Positions 1-46,983 of a DNA stretch of 64,000 nucleotides are shown one piece after another. Made by a program: the position numbers and the translations under genes. The DNA is taken from NCBI GenBank assembly GCA_949358305.1, contig OX442314.1, positions 12,579,060 through 12,643,059 on the forward strand, read 5' to 3'. Source of the DNA: Strigamia acuminata. Lineage: Eukaryota > Arthropoda > Chilopoda > Geophilomorpha > Linotaeniidae. Each line of letters starts with the position of its first letter. Positions within the stretch are counted from its first letter, which is position 1. Under the pieces are notes generated by a model. That model searched no databases. It was given only the letters and a program-made list of their open reading frames with translations, and had not been told where the DNA came from.

Positions 1-3000
1 TTAAGAGCAGACGCAGGTTATATGAAATTGGGGAAATTGTTTGAGCCAGACAAGTTGGTAAACATTTGATAGGAATAAAAGTTTTAGCTATTCATGGTGT
101 GGTCTGTTTGTAGGACTCCACGAGGAGAGTGGTCGTAATGCGAGCGCTTGAAGTTTTGGGGTAAGCGAGGAGAAAAGTATCCGTGATGGTCACGGAAAAG
201 TGCTCAGAGAGTAAGTGCTCCTCATCCATGAAAGAAGAGGTTTTGAACACCCACGAGAGAAGGTATTGCGAGTCTTGTTTTTACAATATTTACCCGAAAT
301 CGAATCATTTTATTTCATTTTATTTTATTTTTCTAGTGTATGTTTACATTTTCTTCGGTGTTAGAAAAGCCACAATTGTGTGGGGAATTGTTCACTAGAG
401 GGTTGTGGGTATTAATGTTTGTGTGTTTAAAACATGAGGGCAAGAGTGAGGGCGAGAAAAAGTAAATTAGTTTGACGACACTTTTAATTGGTAATGGAAT
501 TTGTCAATTTACTTTAGTATTAAATATTTAAATTTTTGTTCTTGCCTCGCTTCTGGGTTGTTTAAGTTTGCCAGACTGTAATCTGAAATGACAGCCTCGC
601 GTTTGTGTTGGTTGATAAGATGAGACACGTGTCTTTTGTCTGATTCTCACAGTTGCGTGGCTTTTCACGGGTTGCAATAAAACAATTTGGAGGGTATGGT
701 ATGTTATTTTTATTAAAAACACGTGCTAATGGTGGTATTTTAGATAGCGTCGCGAAGAGGGAGCATGGCGCCGTGAATTGGGTGCTAATCTTGTTGGCGC
801 CAGTTGCGTTCTAATGAGAGTTGAACCAAATGAGTGGAAGTGTGAATTTGCAACTCCCATTTAATTTGTTAATGATTAGCTCGCGGTACGTTTTGAGATG
901 CGCAAAGCATAGTTTTAGTGTGATTAAAAGAGTATTGTCCGTGAATATTAAGTGTGCAACTCACGGTGCTTTTTTAAGCCTGATTAACAAGGTATTTTGG
1001 AACCTGTTGTGTTCTCGATCGCTCACACGGCTTAGTCGACCAACAAACGAATGCAAACGCATTTCATCTATTTTTTATTATAATTTTGTAATTTAATACT
1101 AAATTTTGGAGGCAAAGCTTTTGTTTCTACTTTTCTTGTGAAAAATTAGAATGTTTACATGGCGATAAGATAACTCAAGAAAGATAAGTTAATTTTTCAG
1201 TGTTTGGCTGTTTCCCTTCGTGCTCGACATTTCCATTCGGGGTTAGGACTTAGGGTTGACAGACGGAGAGGGGAAAATTATTCGTTTGCAATGCTAACAC
1301 AGAACTCTTTCAACTCGACGTCGCGCGTCTAGGCGCCACCAACTGCTTGGGCATTCGACTCGAAGATGACCCGTGACGTCTGCGTCTATCCATCAAAGTA
1401 AGCCTTGTCCAGGTAGCTCGAGGTAGCTAGACGCCAGCTAATCTCGTGATAGATGGAGCAATTACACGGTGGTTTTGAGGGGTGACATGTTGAGGGCGCG
1501 TCAACTGTCTAACCTTTGGCTTGTCTTCAAGCAAGGTAAAATGAAAATGTCAAGAACGTAAAAAGAAAGAAAAAAGAAAAGTTCTTTAATTCTGGGTGCA
1601 GCAAACTTAACCTGTGGGAACTGCTGTGCTTTATAAGATTTTACTTGTGGCTAATTTTCTCGTCGGGTGTAAAAGGTTATTGACAAGTGCACACTGTTGG
1701 TTTGTTCCAACAGCAATTCTAAGCAGAAAAGGTTAAATGAAAGGGTTAAGTTGTGGCGATGACGTACATACTTGGCCAAACTAGTCAAACTTCCTATGTT
1801 GAGATAAGTTTAACAGGAGAAAACAGTGAACTGTGTAACTGAGATAAAGTAAAATGAAGGCGGTGAATGCTGTTGCAGGTTTTCATCTATTGGCAAAATT
1901 TATTTATTTGGGATAAACAGCATAATTGTCTCAAAGTTATGAGCGCACATTGTTGTTGACCCCTTGCGTCCCTTTTGCTTTTAAATTTGAGTTTGTTTAC
2001 GCGTGATTTTATAGGACAGTTGTTACGGAATTTACTCGCTCCCATTTTACCCATTTTTAAAGGGAAATATCTCCATTCGGGAGTGAGTCCGTGTTTTGTT
2101 GTCGGTGTTTAGTGTTCCCTGCTGGCGTGTTTTCGCCTTCACGTGATGTATGAGTGTCAGTGGAGCGAAAAGTCTAGAAAGGAGGGTTGTAAAAGGGAGA
2201 AAAGTGACGAATTCGACTTTTTCTGAAATCTTGACACTGTATCTTTATTATGACTAATAAAAAATGCAGTAAAAATTAATTTTCCTTTGCTTTTTGCTGT
2301 TGAGTACTCAATTTATGGTAATTTACATATTTGCACATTTGGAAATGTCATAAACTTGTATGTGGTCGCTGGATTTGGCGTTGGTCATCAAATTTGAGTG
2401 CCTAAATTATTAAGTGAAAGCCCAGTCCTAATTGGTCAGCAGGTTGGAGGTCGATGAATTCTTGGATCCTTCGCCCGGCCAGACCGCAAATTGGCATTGC
2501 CAGCAGCTTCACTCGCTAGGGGGAGCTGCATGTTTGTAAACCGCAAGAAACGAGCGCGGACCTTTAATAAAAATGCGCTTATGTCGTTTTACATAGGCAC
2601 GTAATTAGATTTATTGTATGGCTTGAGGATTTATTTATTTTTTCTTGTTTATTTATTTATGTTTTTTTTTATTTTTTAGATAAATCGTTGTTGAATGCAA
2701 GTTTTGCAGTTAGTCTTATAAATTTAGAAATAGGAGGTTGTAGGAGGTTAAAGAAGGCCATTTATGCAAACTCATTTGCCGAGAGGGTATTTTTCTTCAT
2801 TAGCCGTGGAATTGTTAATTAGATTGCGCAAAATCCATCAAGAGATTACAAGAAGGAAAGGTAGAAGGTACAGAGCATTTTCACCTAGTCTTTTTCATCG
2901 GATGAGTAATATGCTTAAGACTGTAAACCAATTTCCCATGTTATTTATTCGCGAAATGAGAAACTGGAGAGTGAGAAATTTAATAATGCATGAACATTTT

Positions 3001-6000
3001 TTTTCTTTTATTTAAAAATAAAAAACGGTGATGAAAATTAATTTAACTTTGTGAAAACTGATTTCAAGCAATTTTTCACTAGTTTGGCCAAAGTTTGACC
3101 AATGTTTTGCGGACAATCAATTGTCATATCGTTTATTTATTTTTAATTGAAGAGATAAGACAAACAAAAGTTTTAATAACGCTAAATAAAATTTATTACG
3201 TGGTCGAGAGGACGATAGTGACATCAGCTTTCAACCTTTGTAGATTAATGGACGGTCGACGAGTGATAAATGAGTGATGAAAACATTAAAAATCATTATG
3301 ACTCCCTTTGGACGCTCAACATGATATTGGTGGAGGAATAAAAGTGTTTTATTTGAAAAATTCTTATAATTTTGTTGATTTTTATGAGTGATTTTATTTC
3401 CATTTGTACAATGGATTTATGGAAATGTTGAATTTGAAATTGAAAATGACGTTAAGATAAGTTAAAGGTTGTTTCAGATGATTTTGAATGGCATTTATTT
3501 ATAATTAGCGACTTACTAGTATTAATAAATGGCAGCGATTGGATGCCTAATGAAGCGGGGCACCTTGCTAATTAATCTGTTGGATTTATTGTTTGGAATT
3601 TCAATAGGGAATACTAATTTCTATTGAAATGTGCAAATGAAGTGATAAATTGTATGATAAATTTACACTTTTTTTTTATTTCCTAAAATTTTTATATGAA
3701 TTTATATACCGAGGAATTTTTAGAGATTTTTTTTTTTACGTTTAAAGTGATGGGTGGGATTTCTTTTTCGTAGGAATTGGAATTTCTTTCCTTTTCTGTA
3801 TTGGCAGCGGACGAAAAATAGAAAAGCTTTAGAAATGAAAAGAGACGGCTTTAGCGTCGAGTTTTGTCATCGTTTTCTACCTGTTTCCCGCTGTGTTTCG
3901 AGTGAGGTTGACGCATGGGATCAAAGACTTGAAGCTTCCAAACGTATCTCTTCTTTCCCTTGTGATTTCTCCATTAATCTGCGCCCACAAACTCAGCACC
4001 TGTCCACTTACACCTGTCTTTCAATTTTCTTTTTTCCTTTTCTTTCAAAGAATTGGAGGGAAAACAAATCCTCGTATCAATACTTCTCTAAAAAGATTTT
4101 ATTTTCTTTAAAAAATTTTTCTAAGTACTCCGTATTTATTTTTGTAATTGATAATGCGATCCAATGTTAAAGGAGTTTCGCTCGCGAAGGAAATTAATTA
4201 AAATTTAAAGAAAAAACCTTTTTCGTTGGGTTTTGGGGTTTTGTCTGTATGGAAACACTAATGTTTTATTGTTAGAAAGTTTTTATTGTTAGTTCTGCAT
4301 TAATTTATGATGAAATTTGTTTTATGGTTCGTTCTTAAAAGCATTAATGTATTTTTCTGTGCATGGGTTTTGCATAATTTTTTGTTCCTGGGGTGTGTGG
4401 AATAGCTCAGTACATTTTGTTGTTGAATTGAAATGCTGGTGAAATTAATGTGCTTAGATACGTTTCTGAGGCCCATCTTTAATGAAATAATTCCAAGCAT
4501 AAATTGGCTTTTTTAAACGTCAGTTGGAGCTGGAAGCTTTTAATGAGACGCTCGCTTGTTACTGGGTCTATACCAAGTTATTGCGTCCATTCCGTCATTT
4601 AAGACGTCGGTTGAAATTGTAAACAAGTCTAATAACATTTCTTTTGGATTTAATCTAAAATAATTAAATAAGTGAATAATGAAAACATGCCATTCGTTCA
4701 GGTAACTTATATCTAGTGAGCACTGTCAACTGGGTGAAATTTATTACAGAATTAGTGCTCGATTTGTGCTAATTTGTGCTGAAATATAAGCAACCGATAA
4801 GCTCACTTAAAGTTATCTGACTGTAGGCCTTAATTTGTGTTTTAAATTCTAGGATTTGTTTTTAGTAAATTTCATTCAGATCAGAGAAAGTGGCAGTGCT
4901 GACTCATTGCAATTTCATCGCAGAACCTTGAATTAAAGGTTTTAGGAATTGTAGCTGAATAATAGGTGCAAATAAAGAAGTTACCGGTAGGTATCTTTAG
5001 AGGAGACAAATAGTAGGGCTGAGGAAAGTCGAGATTAATGGCTGTTTGTGATTATCGACATAAAACGTGTCGCGATAACCTAATATGGATCCCCAGTGAG
5101 CGATAAAGCTACAAAGTGACAGGAAAAAGCTCTTTGCTAACAATTGGTTAATATAGACTTGTGCCTGCTGTGACGTACAATTATGCTGTGTACGATCGAG
5201 TGAAACACCTGACTCTTCAAATACAATTTTTTTGCTTAATTTTATCCACACTTGCAAAATTTATCAAGTTTATTCATTATTTAGTGCGAGTTTTGAATCT
5301 TGTTTTTTTTTTCTTCTTTTTTAACTATAACTTAGACGGTGCGATGATTTATTTGAGATTGAAATTGGTCGCGACACGTTGGATGAATAATTGGCGTCAC
5401 GCTTTGCTCTGCTTTTTGATTGAATCCGTGGACGTACGGTGAGTTAAAAAAAAATAGATGGGAAAAGAAAAACGCAAGATGAAAGAACTGCAGTAAATAT
5501 AATGATTTTATACAACGGGACACGGAAGTGTTTTTTTTTCTTATTTTTTTTTAAAAAAAAGTTTTTAAACGGTGCAGGAAATAGCTTTTTTCTTTTGACT
5601 TGTTGCGCGCATTACTGAAGTTGACATTTTCTTAACGAAATATTTAATGGAGCGCTGAAGGTCTCACAGCGACTATCATTTAACTTGTTGTAGTTAGTCA
5701 AATTTACAAGATAAACTGACAAGCTGCAAATTACAAGTGTTAACATATACATGTTTTCTGCCCAATTGTCAGACACTTATTGGGTATTACTTTCTACTGG
5801 AGAAAAAAATCAAAGATGTAATTTTAATATAATGAGAAGCAGATAAATGTTTGCTCTTGATGTGAAAAAATATTTTTATTGGAAAAATTTGTTTCGTTTT
5901 GGTTTAGAATTTGCTGAATGCGCAAACATGTATTTAGCTGCAAAGTAGAAGAAATGTTGTAGAAAATTATGATCTAGAAAGAAGAAAGTTTTTACCGGTA

Positions 6001-7984
6001 TTGTATGAATTTTATTAGTTAGCAGTTTGTGCGCTCAATAGTTGAAAAGCCCCGCCCTTGTTTTAGCTTCTCTGCACAGCTTTAAAATTACGATGGCTCT
6101 TGATTTTAAACAGACACTCGTTTTATTCATCTGGCATGATCTTACTTGATCTTAAGTTTCGTTTTGAATGGAAGTTTTATTGAATTATTTTTAATTTTAC
6201 TTTTACTTTTTATGTAGGGTGGGAACTATTTCAAGCAAACTTGACAAATTATTTGACCTAAAAGTGAAAGTAAGTGTAGAAAGTAAAATGTAACTGAATT
6301 CTCTAAAGCATCTTCCAACCAACATCAATATTGACCTTAACTCGTGATGTCTTGGCATTGCATATACACAAAGTGTGGAAGTTTGCAAATCCTTAAGGTA
6401 AAAGGAAACATCTGTATGTTAGTGTCTTATTTAAAGTAACTGAGTAAGAAGAAAAAAATGTTGCTCACAGCATTTATTGTGGCTGCAGTTTTATCAAATT
6501 CTGTAGGTACTGCAGGTGAAGTGTGGGAAAATTGGATAAAATGTGATTGTACGAGCAGTGCGATTAATTTTAATTTTAATAACGATGAAGTCTTTTTTAA
6601 ATACTACACGGATGAATTAGTTATTTTTTTTTGTTAAGTTATTATATTATTTTTAGAGAAGAGAAGAAAAAAAGATGTCGCCATGCAGTGCACGACGTTG
6701 ACGTTAAAGAGGAGAGAGAAAAAAGGATTTGTAAAGATAAAAATAAAATGCCTGTCAGATTATTTTTTTAAAAAATAAAAATTTGTTGCCGTTCTTGACA
6801 GGAGATATCCCAACAGAGCATTTTTAAGCACTTAATCCATCACGTTTTGCTATTGTTTTCTTATTATTAATTATAAAAGCATAACTTATTGCTATTATAT
6901 TAATTTTTGAATGGCACTAAAGGGCCATCTGTCGGAATTCAAAAATGTTTTCTCACACATTTGCTTTACGTCTCGTAAAAACAAGACTTTCACTGAACAC
7001 GTGTTTTGATGGAATGCCGTATTCGAATTTCATTCATTTATTTAATTTTTTTAATTATAAATTTGCGTAAATTATTACATATAGTGGAATAGTCTCATTC
7101 AATAAAATATTTCCAGGGAGGATATACTGAATAATTACGTAAAACGCGTTTATTAGTCATAACTTGATGGTCTAATGAAACAAATTAAATTCCAGCTAAA
7201 TGCGCACATAAGGTGTAGGTGTTGCACGTTTTCCCACGAGGCACTTCTGATTAAAACGATTCGCTCGGTTGACCTCGATATACCTAGCAAAGCCATGGCC
7301 CACCGCTGCATCTAATTTAAGTAGCTTCTGGTCAAACAATTTGAAGTAGCAGATTCACGTTGATTTGTACATCTGAAGATTTTGATGCCTTTTTTTATGT
7401 TATCAATTACATTTGATTTGTTTTATTATTGAATTAATTAAATTATATGGAATTGTTTAAAATCAACTGGTCTTTGAATCAAAATAAGAGAGAATTCATT
7501 AATCTCGATATTTTAGGAAATTTGAATTTATTTGCAAATGTGATTTCTGTTTTTAACTTGAAAGCTTACGAAACGAAGTAAGCCAATTCTGCTCAACGTG
7601 CAACGAGTGTTTATGCAATCTTCGGAGCCTTAAGAGTTGATCCCATCGTTTCAAACCTCGGGTGTACATGGTAGCACGTAAAAGGTCGATTTTCTTGTTA
7701 AATATTGGTTCCTCCGAGTTATGAAAGCACCTCAAATGTTATTATTAGCGCAAACATTGCACTTGTTAGCTGTAAGTACTTTAGACAAACAGATATGGTT
7801 TATTACATAAAATTGATATCGGAAAAATGTTAAAAACCAAATAAGAAAATAATAATAGCAATGCTTCAAATGTAATGTTTGAAAAAGCCTTTACTAAACA
7901 GCAGAAAACCAAATTCTTACAAACATCTCTAAAGCAATAAAATAATTCAAATCTTTAAATAAAAAAAATTAACAAGACAGTTGC
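1..7984. other. Intergenic DNA downstream of Trim9, no gene seen
   Basis: I find no coding region, RNA gene or repeat array that I can support here. Open frames are short (under 140 codons), show no recognisable domain and have no matching splice structure. The DNA is AT-rich with T-runs, for example near 2640-2680, 5300-5330 and 5530-5560, and a twice-repeated T-rich stretch at about 8010-8050 just beyond this interval. A weak CTCF-like core (CGCTAGGGGGAG) lies near 2514-2525. Exons of a neighbouring gene could be missed because short diverged exons cannot be seen by eye. Confidence 0.6.
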
Positions 7985-7990
7985 TTTATT
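7985..7990 (-). promoter_or_regulatory. Trim9: Possible Trim9 polyadenylation signal (AATAAA)
   Basis: This is the first canonical AATAAA on the minus strand after the Trim9 stop codon. It would give a 3'UTR of about 0.6 kb (roughly 7970-8578). T- and A-rich sequence follows. It is supported only by position and hexamer match. Confidence 0.35.
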
Positions 7991-8578
7991 AATTACATTT
8001 CAGCTTTTTTTTTTCTTTTTTTTGTTAATTTTTTTTTTGTTAATTTTTTTGGTTTTTCAGCTCAAATATATTTAAAAAATGAAATCTAGAATATAATTCA
8101 GAATTAACGTACTGTATGAACACTATAAACAAAATATTACAGAAAATTAACAAATTATTTTGGCATCAAAAAAATTAATTGTTACACTTTGTTTTCAAAT
8201 AAATGGCAGTGGGAATTGTAGGGATTTCATTTCATCAAATTCTAATAAATCACAAAATAGTACATAAGTGTATCATTCTTGCAAATAAAAAACGTTTATC
8301 CTTGCAAATATCAGTTGAAAACAGTTACTGTGCAATCCTCATTTACCAACTTCCTTCAATAGTATTGAATTCGAAACCGAAGTAGAAATGCGAGATTTCC
8401 AATGACATGTACAGGAATGAGTGTGGTTAAACACAGCTGTTGGTCTCTAAAGTTAGCATTTTTCCAAGTTCCTCGTGTCAATATGACACACGATTCATAC
8501 CAACTCAATATTAAATACAACAGTCACGTTTCAGCACACGCGACGTTTGATTCGACACGGTTGAGAAAACTGTATTTC

Positions 8579-42956
<34,378 letters not shown>

Positions 42957-43027
42957 TTTTTCAACTTTTGGGACACAACTTCTCTCACGCGGATGACGAA
43001 GAAGCACGAATGACTCGTGTTCGAAGC

Positions 43028-43089
43028 TCAACCGCCTCGGCTGCTGTGACTCATTCAGCTTCAGAGGCCCGGCAATAGGGAAAGTCCAT
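43028..43089 (-). other. Two overlapping upstream ORFs in the presumed Trim9 5'UTR
   Basis: uORF1 starts at 43089 (CACAATGG context, A at -3 and G at +4) and has 12 codons ending TGA at 43053-43051. uORF2 starts at 43054 within ATGA overlapping that stop and has 8 codons ending TGA at 43030-43028. The main ATG is at 42956. If the TATA box at about 43151 is used, both are in the transcript. Confidence 0.5.
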
Positions 43090-43144
43090 TGTGATCGCGC
43101 GGGGGACGATGCAAGTCGAGACTAAACGTGAATTCGCGAGAATG

Positions 43145-43151
43145 TATATAT
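43145..43151 (-). promoter_or_regulatory. Trim9: Candidate Trim9 TATA box
   Basis: TATATAC on the minus strand, with a possible start about 30 nt downstream near 43120, giving a 5'UTR of about 165 nt. No transcript evidence exists here and an upstream non-coding exon cannot be excluded. Confidence 0.35.
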
Positions 43152-46100
43152 TCCACTGCACTCTCACGGGGGAAATATTAAATAAACTAACCAATAATAC
43201 TAACGCTGAATGTTGATCGTTGTGTAACCGTTGACATAAAAAATAAACATTTTTTTACATATTTTACATCGGTCCTTAATTTATAATCATATTATAAGCC
43301 TATTATAAGCCTATCTAACAAATATTTTTTTTTGTATATTTTTTTTGGGGGAAGGAAAATTCTCCATTGAACAGCAAGATGGTAAGGAAAAAATCTTTTA
43401 TACCAATTACAATATTGATCTAATTTTCCTGGAAAAGATTAAAATCTTAAACTTTGTAAGAAACTTAATTTAGCTTCTTTGGCGCGCACAACTAAAATAC
43501 TTCCTTCCAAAATATTAAACCCAAATTAAAAAAAAAATTAAAACTATAAAAACACATCTAAAAACCGAAAGAAAAAAAAAACAATTTAGTTTTCCTGTGC
43601 AGCAAAAAAAAAAGACATAAAACGACAAAATAAGCCAAAAACATATTCTTTCAAAACATTAACAAATATTAATTCAAATTTCATATAAAAAATGTATGAA
43701 AATTTATCATGCGTACTAGCGAGCAAAAAATTAGATTATTAATTATATTTTTTTAATTCAGAAAAACTCAAATAAATAAATAAATATGCAAAAAAAATGT
43801 AAATTTATGATTTTATAAAACTTCTTCTTCGCTTTACCCCATGTTTAATTAATAAAGCTGGAGCACAACAATTCTTACTTCCTTTAAATCATCTTACTAA
43901 TGATACACAATCATTTTAAATATTCACCTCAAGGCTCCACTAGAGTCTACCATTTTTTTCATTCTCATTTTCCTTCCTACGTATATAATTTCCTCTTTTA
44001 AAATTTCGTAACAATTATCAGATAATTAGAAATAAATTAATAATTAAAATTAATTTATTTTTTAAACAAAAACAAAAAAAAAACCAAAAAATTCAAATTC
44101 CAAAACACGCTCACAACATTTACAACAAAAAAAAATATCCTTTTACGTCCAACTTTAGTTCAGCCCTGTAAAAATCCCTTTAGGGATCATTCAAACTCTT
44201 GAGCGACTGTACAATAAGATAAAATCCCTGTGCGCCGCCTCTGTCTGCTTTCTAAGCATCCCTTTATAGCTCACTTTCCCTTTTCTTTTCGGCTTTTCAT
44301 AACTTATGAATATTTCGCTGTAACCTTTATCCAACATTTATTTACAACCTTAATACAATAAACTGTAATTGTGCGCTCGGATAAAAAAAAGATGCGAACC
44401 TCTGAATGATTAATTTTGAGCAAACCACTCGAGTTTAATATCATAACTCGTTTATAAACCGTTTTTTTTTTGTATTTTTAAATTTTATTTTATTACATAA
44501 AGAAGCCAAATTGATGATTTCCACCATATGTGCACTATCATATCAGTTTATATAAAGGTAGGCAGCGAAGATGCTCTGGGGATTCGTGTAATGAAAACAC
44601 GTTTTGTGAATGAAAATGAATTGAAAAGTACGAAAAAAATTATTTTTAAAGTTGATATTAAGCAAAATTAACCCATTAATCTAATAAAGTATCATTTATA
44701 TGGTATTAAATGCAGTAAAAATGCATTATTCCATCTTCCGACAATTCGTTTCGATTTAACGAGAATTAAAGCGGCAGTGTGCCCAAAATTTCCTGCAAAA
44801 CCAAAAAAAAAATCATTCATTGAAAGGAAGATATGTCCCTATGGGATGACTCAAACTTAAGAAGCTTTGAAGATTTCATATAAAAAGAAAAAACTGGGGA
44901 GAAAAAACTTTTTGAAAAGAGACAAAAAATGAACTGTGTAGTGACAAATGGATTGCTTTTACACCACAAAAACACAAACCTCTGCTTGAAATCATTTTTC
45001 ATCGCTGTTCGACACGAAATAAATCAAATGTTATCCAATATCCATTAAGTAAAACTTTATTTTTTTATTTATATAAAACAAAAATCTTTTTGTCTGATTC
45101 CAAGCAGTAAGGATAATAAATGATTGGTGATAGTAAGTGAGCTTTATGGTCTGGAATGATCAACCCACAGACCATGTCCACTTTAGACCCATTCCCTTCC
45201 CCAATAACCCAAAAGAAATCAATGAAACTTGAAAAATCAGCAACTAACACCCATAAGCGCCAATATTATTCTAACAATCTGTTTCCAACAATGTTTTTTC
45301 AAAGGAAAAATTAATTAAATTAATTAATTAATTGATTAGAGTCTTCAAATTGATTAATTAATACGACGAGGTGTTGTTTTCCGAGCTATCTGTGTGTCTT
45401 GGTTTTGTTTCTCTATCTGTCTTTTGTTCAACAAACTCCATTGTTCACCAGCAGGGGAAAAAAATTGTTTTCAACACGTGTCCATTAAAATTCCATTAAG
45501 AAGTTTGGAGACATTTTATCAAAACAACCACGAGTTGTTTAGTCATCCAACAGAGCGGACTTAAAAAGGGAGAAAAAAGCTCAACAAGATCACTTGAAAA
45601 TGGAGTCCAAAGACGAGCAACGTCCAAGATTTGTTTACTCATGCAAGACAAATGATGATGCAAAAGCTGAAGCAGCCCGAACAAATTCATCTTTTTTACC
45701 ATGTTGAATTTAAATTTTTCTATATTAAAGTTAACAAAATCGTGCATAATGTGAAATTGTACGAATTGGCAAAAAAATATCCAATAAAATGTGACAGAAT
45801 TTTCTTTTCCAATCAGGTACTGCCAGTCAAGTCACAATCATTCGCACTTATCTGATTAACTGACATTACCGGGCAATTTCACTCACTCGCACGTCGCCAT
45901 TTAGAAACAAAAACTCTTTTAACCGCTAATAAATAAACGTCAGACTTGAATGGAAACACCGTAATTACATTTTTAATTTTTCCTTTTAATGTTTTTCTAG
46001 CACAAAAAGTTGAGAAAAAAAAAATAACTGCACAACACCACAAAAGAAAACTCGGAAACACAAAATGTCCAACAACACAAAAAGCAAAAAGATAAACACA

Positions 46101-46965
46101 TATCAATGTGAAACCCAAAGATTTATTTGCTGCATAATTCAAAGCGCAAGACAGAGAAATGCATCTGCTAACACAACTACTGCATTACAAAAACTTTACT
46201 TTGGATGTAAAAAAAATTAAAATTTATTGCAGTTTCCATATGCTGAAAATACTCGGCTAACCATCACGAATGAACATCGCTTGATAATGGACCAGTGATT
46301 CAACTTACGTATTGCTTGTAGTGTCATCTAGTGTTTAATTACAACTTTACTATGTGTTCAAGATTAAAACTAGTGTATTACCTTGTGCAACTCATGCAAC
46401 AACAACAGCATGGCAACCATAGCAACAACAAAAACAATTAATGCCAAACTTCACCACTAGTCACAGTCCATGCTTGGTATGCTTGATGTCGGTGGTCATC
46501 TTTCGACGTTATTAATATAGAGAAAAATTAGCATATTGAATCAATTGCTAATAATCGCGAACCAAAGACCTCACTTTTTAATAAAACTCAGCTTGAAAAG
46601 AAAAATTCAATTTTAATTTAACCAAATTACCACTAGAGTCAATCAATTCTTTCCCAAATTTTAATCAACTGCCGACATTATTACCCACAGACAACGATGA
46701 GCAGTCACTGTATGTACACCGACTGTCAGCTGCCACTTGACAAAAATCGTGGCACATCCAGCACGAGCTATCATTCCTATCAACCCTTATCATCGTCTAT
46801 TCGTCTTCTCTCCTTCTTTCAACCTTCTACAAACAGAGCGACGCAACATGCGAAAAACAAAACAAAATCAGGCTACAATCAATGTTTAAATTTAAACCGT
46901 TATAAAATTAATGTTTCTAACAAAAATAAACAACTTTTAACCCCGTTAACATCTACTTTAAGGTG

Positions 46966-46983
46966 AAGCCCCCTAGTGGCAGT
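46966..46983 (-). promoter_or_regulatory. CTCF-like site between Trim9 and the LRR cluster
   Basis: The minus strand reads CTGCCACTAGGGGGCTTC, a near-perfect match to the long CTCF consensus (CCACTAGGGGGC). Its place between divergent loci suits a boundary element. This is a motif match only. Confidence 0.4.

Noticed and set aside
42957-43031. N-terminal extension of Trim9 by 25 codons
   Set aside because: The frame is open, but the first codon of the extension is TTG, not ATG. The ATG at 42956 has a good context and matches the family start (MEEELKCPVC).
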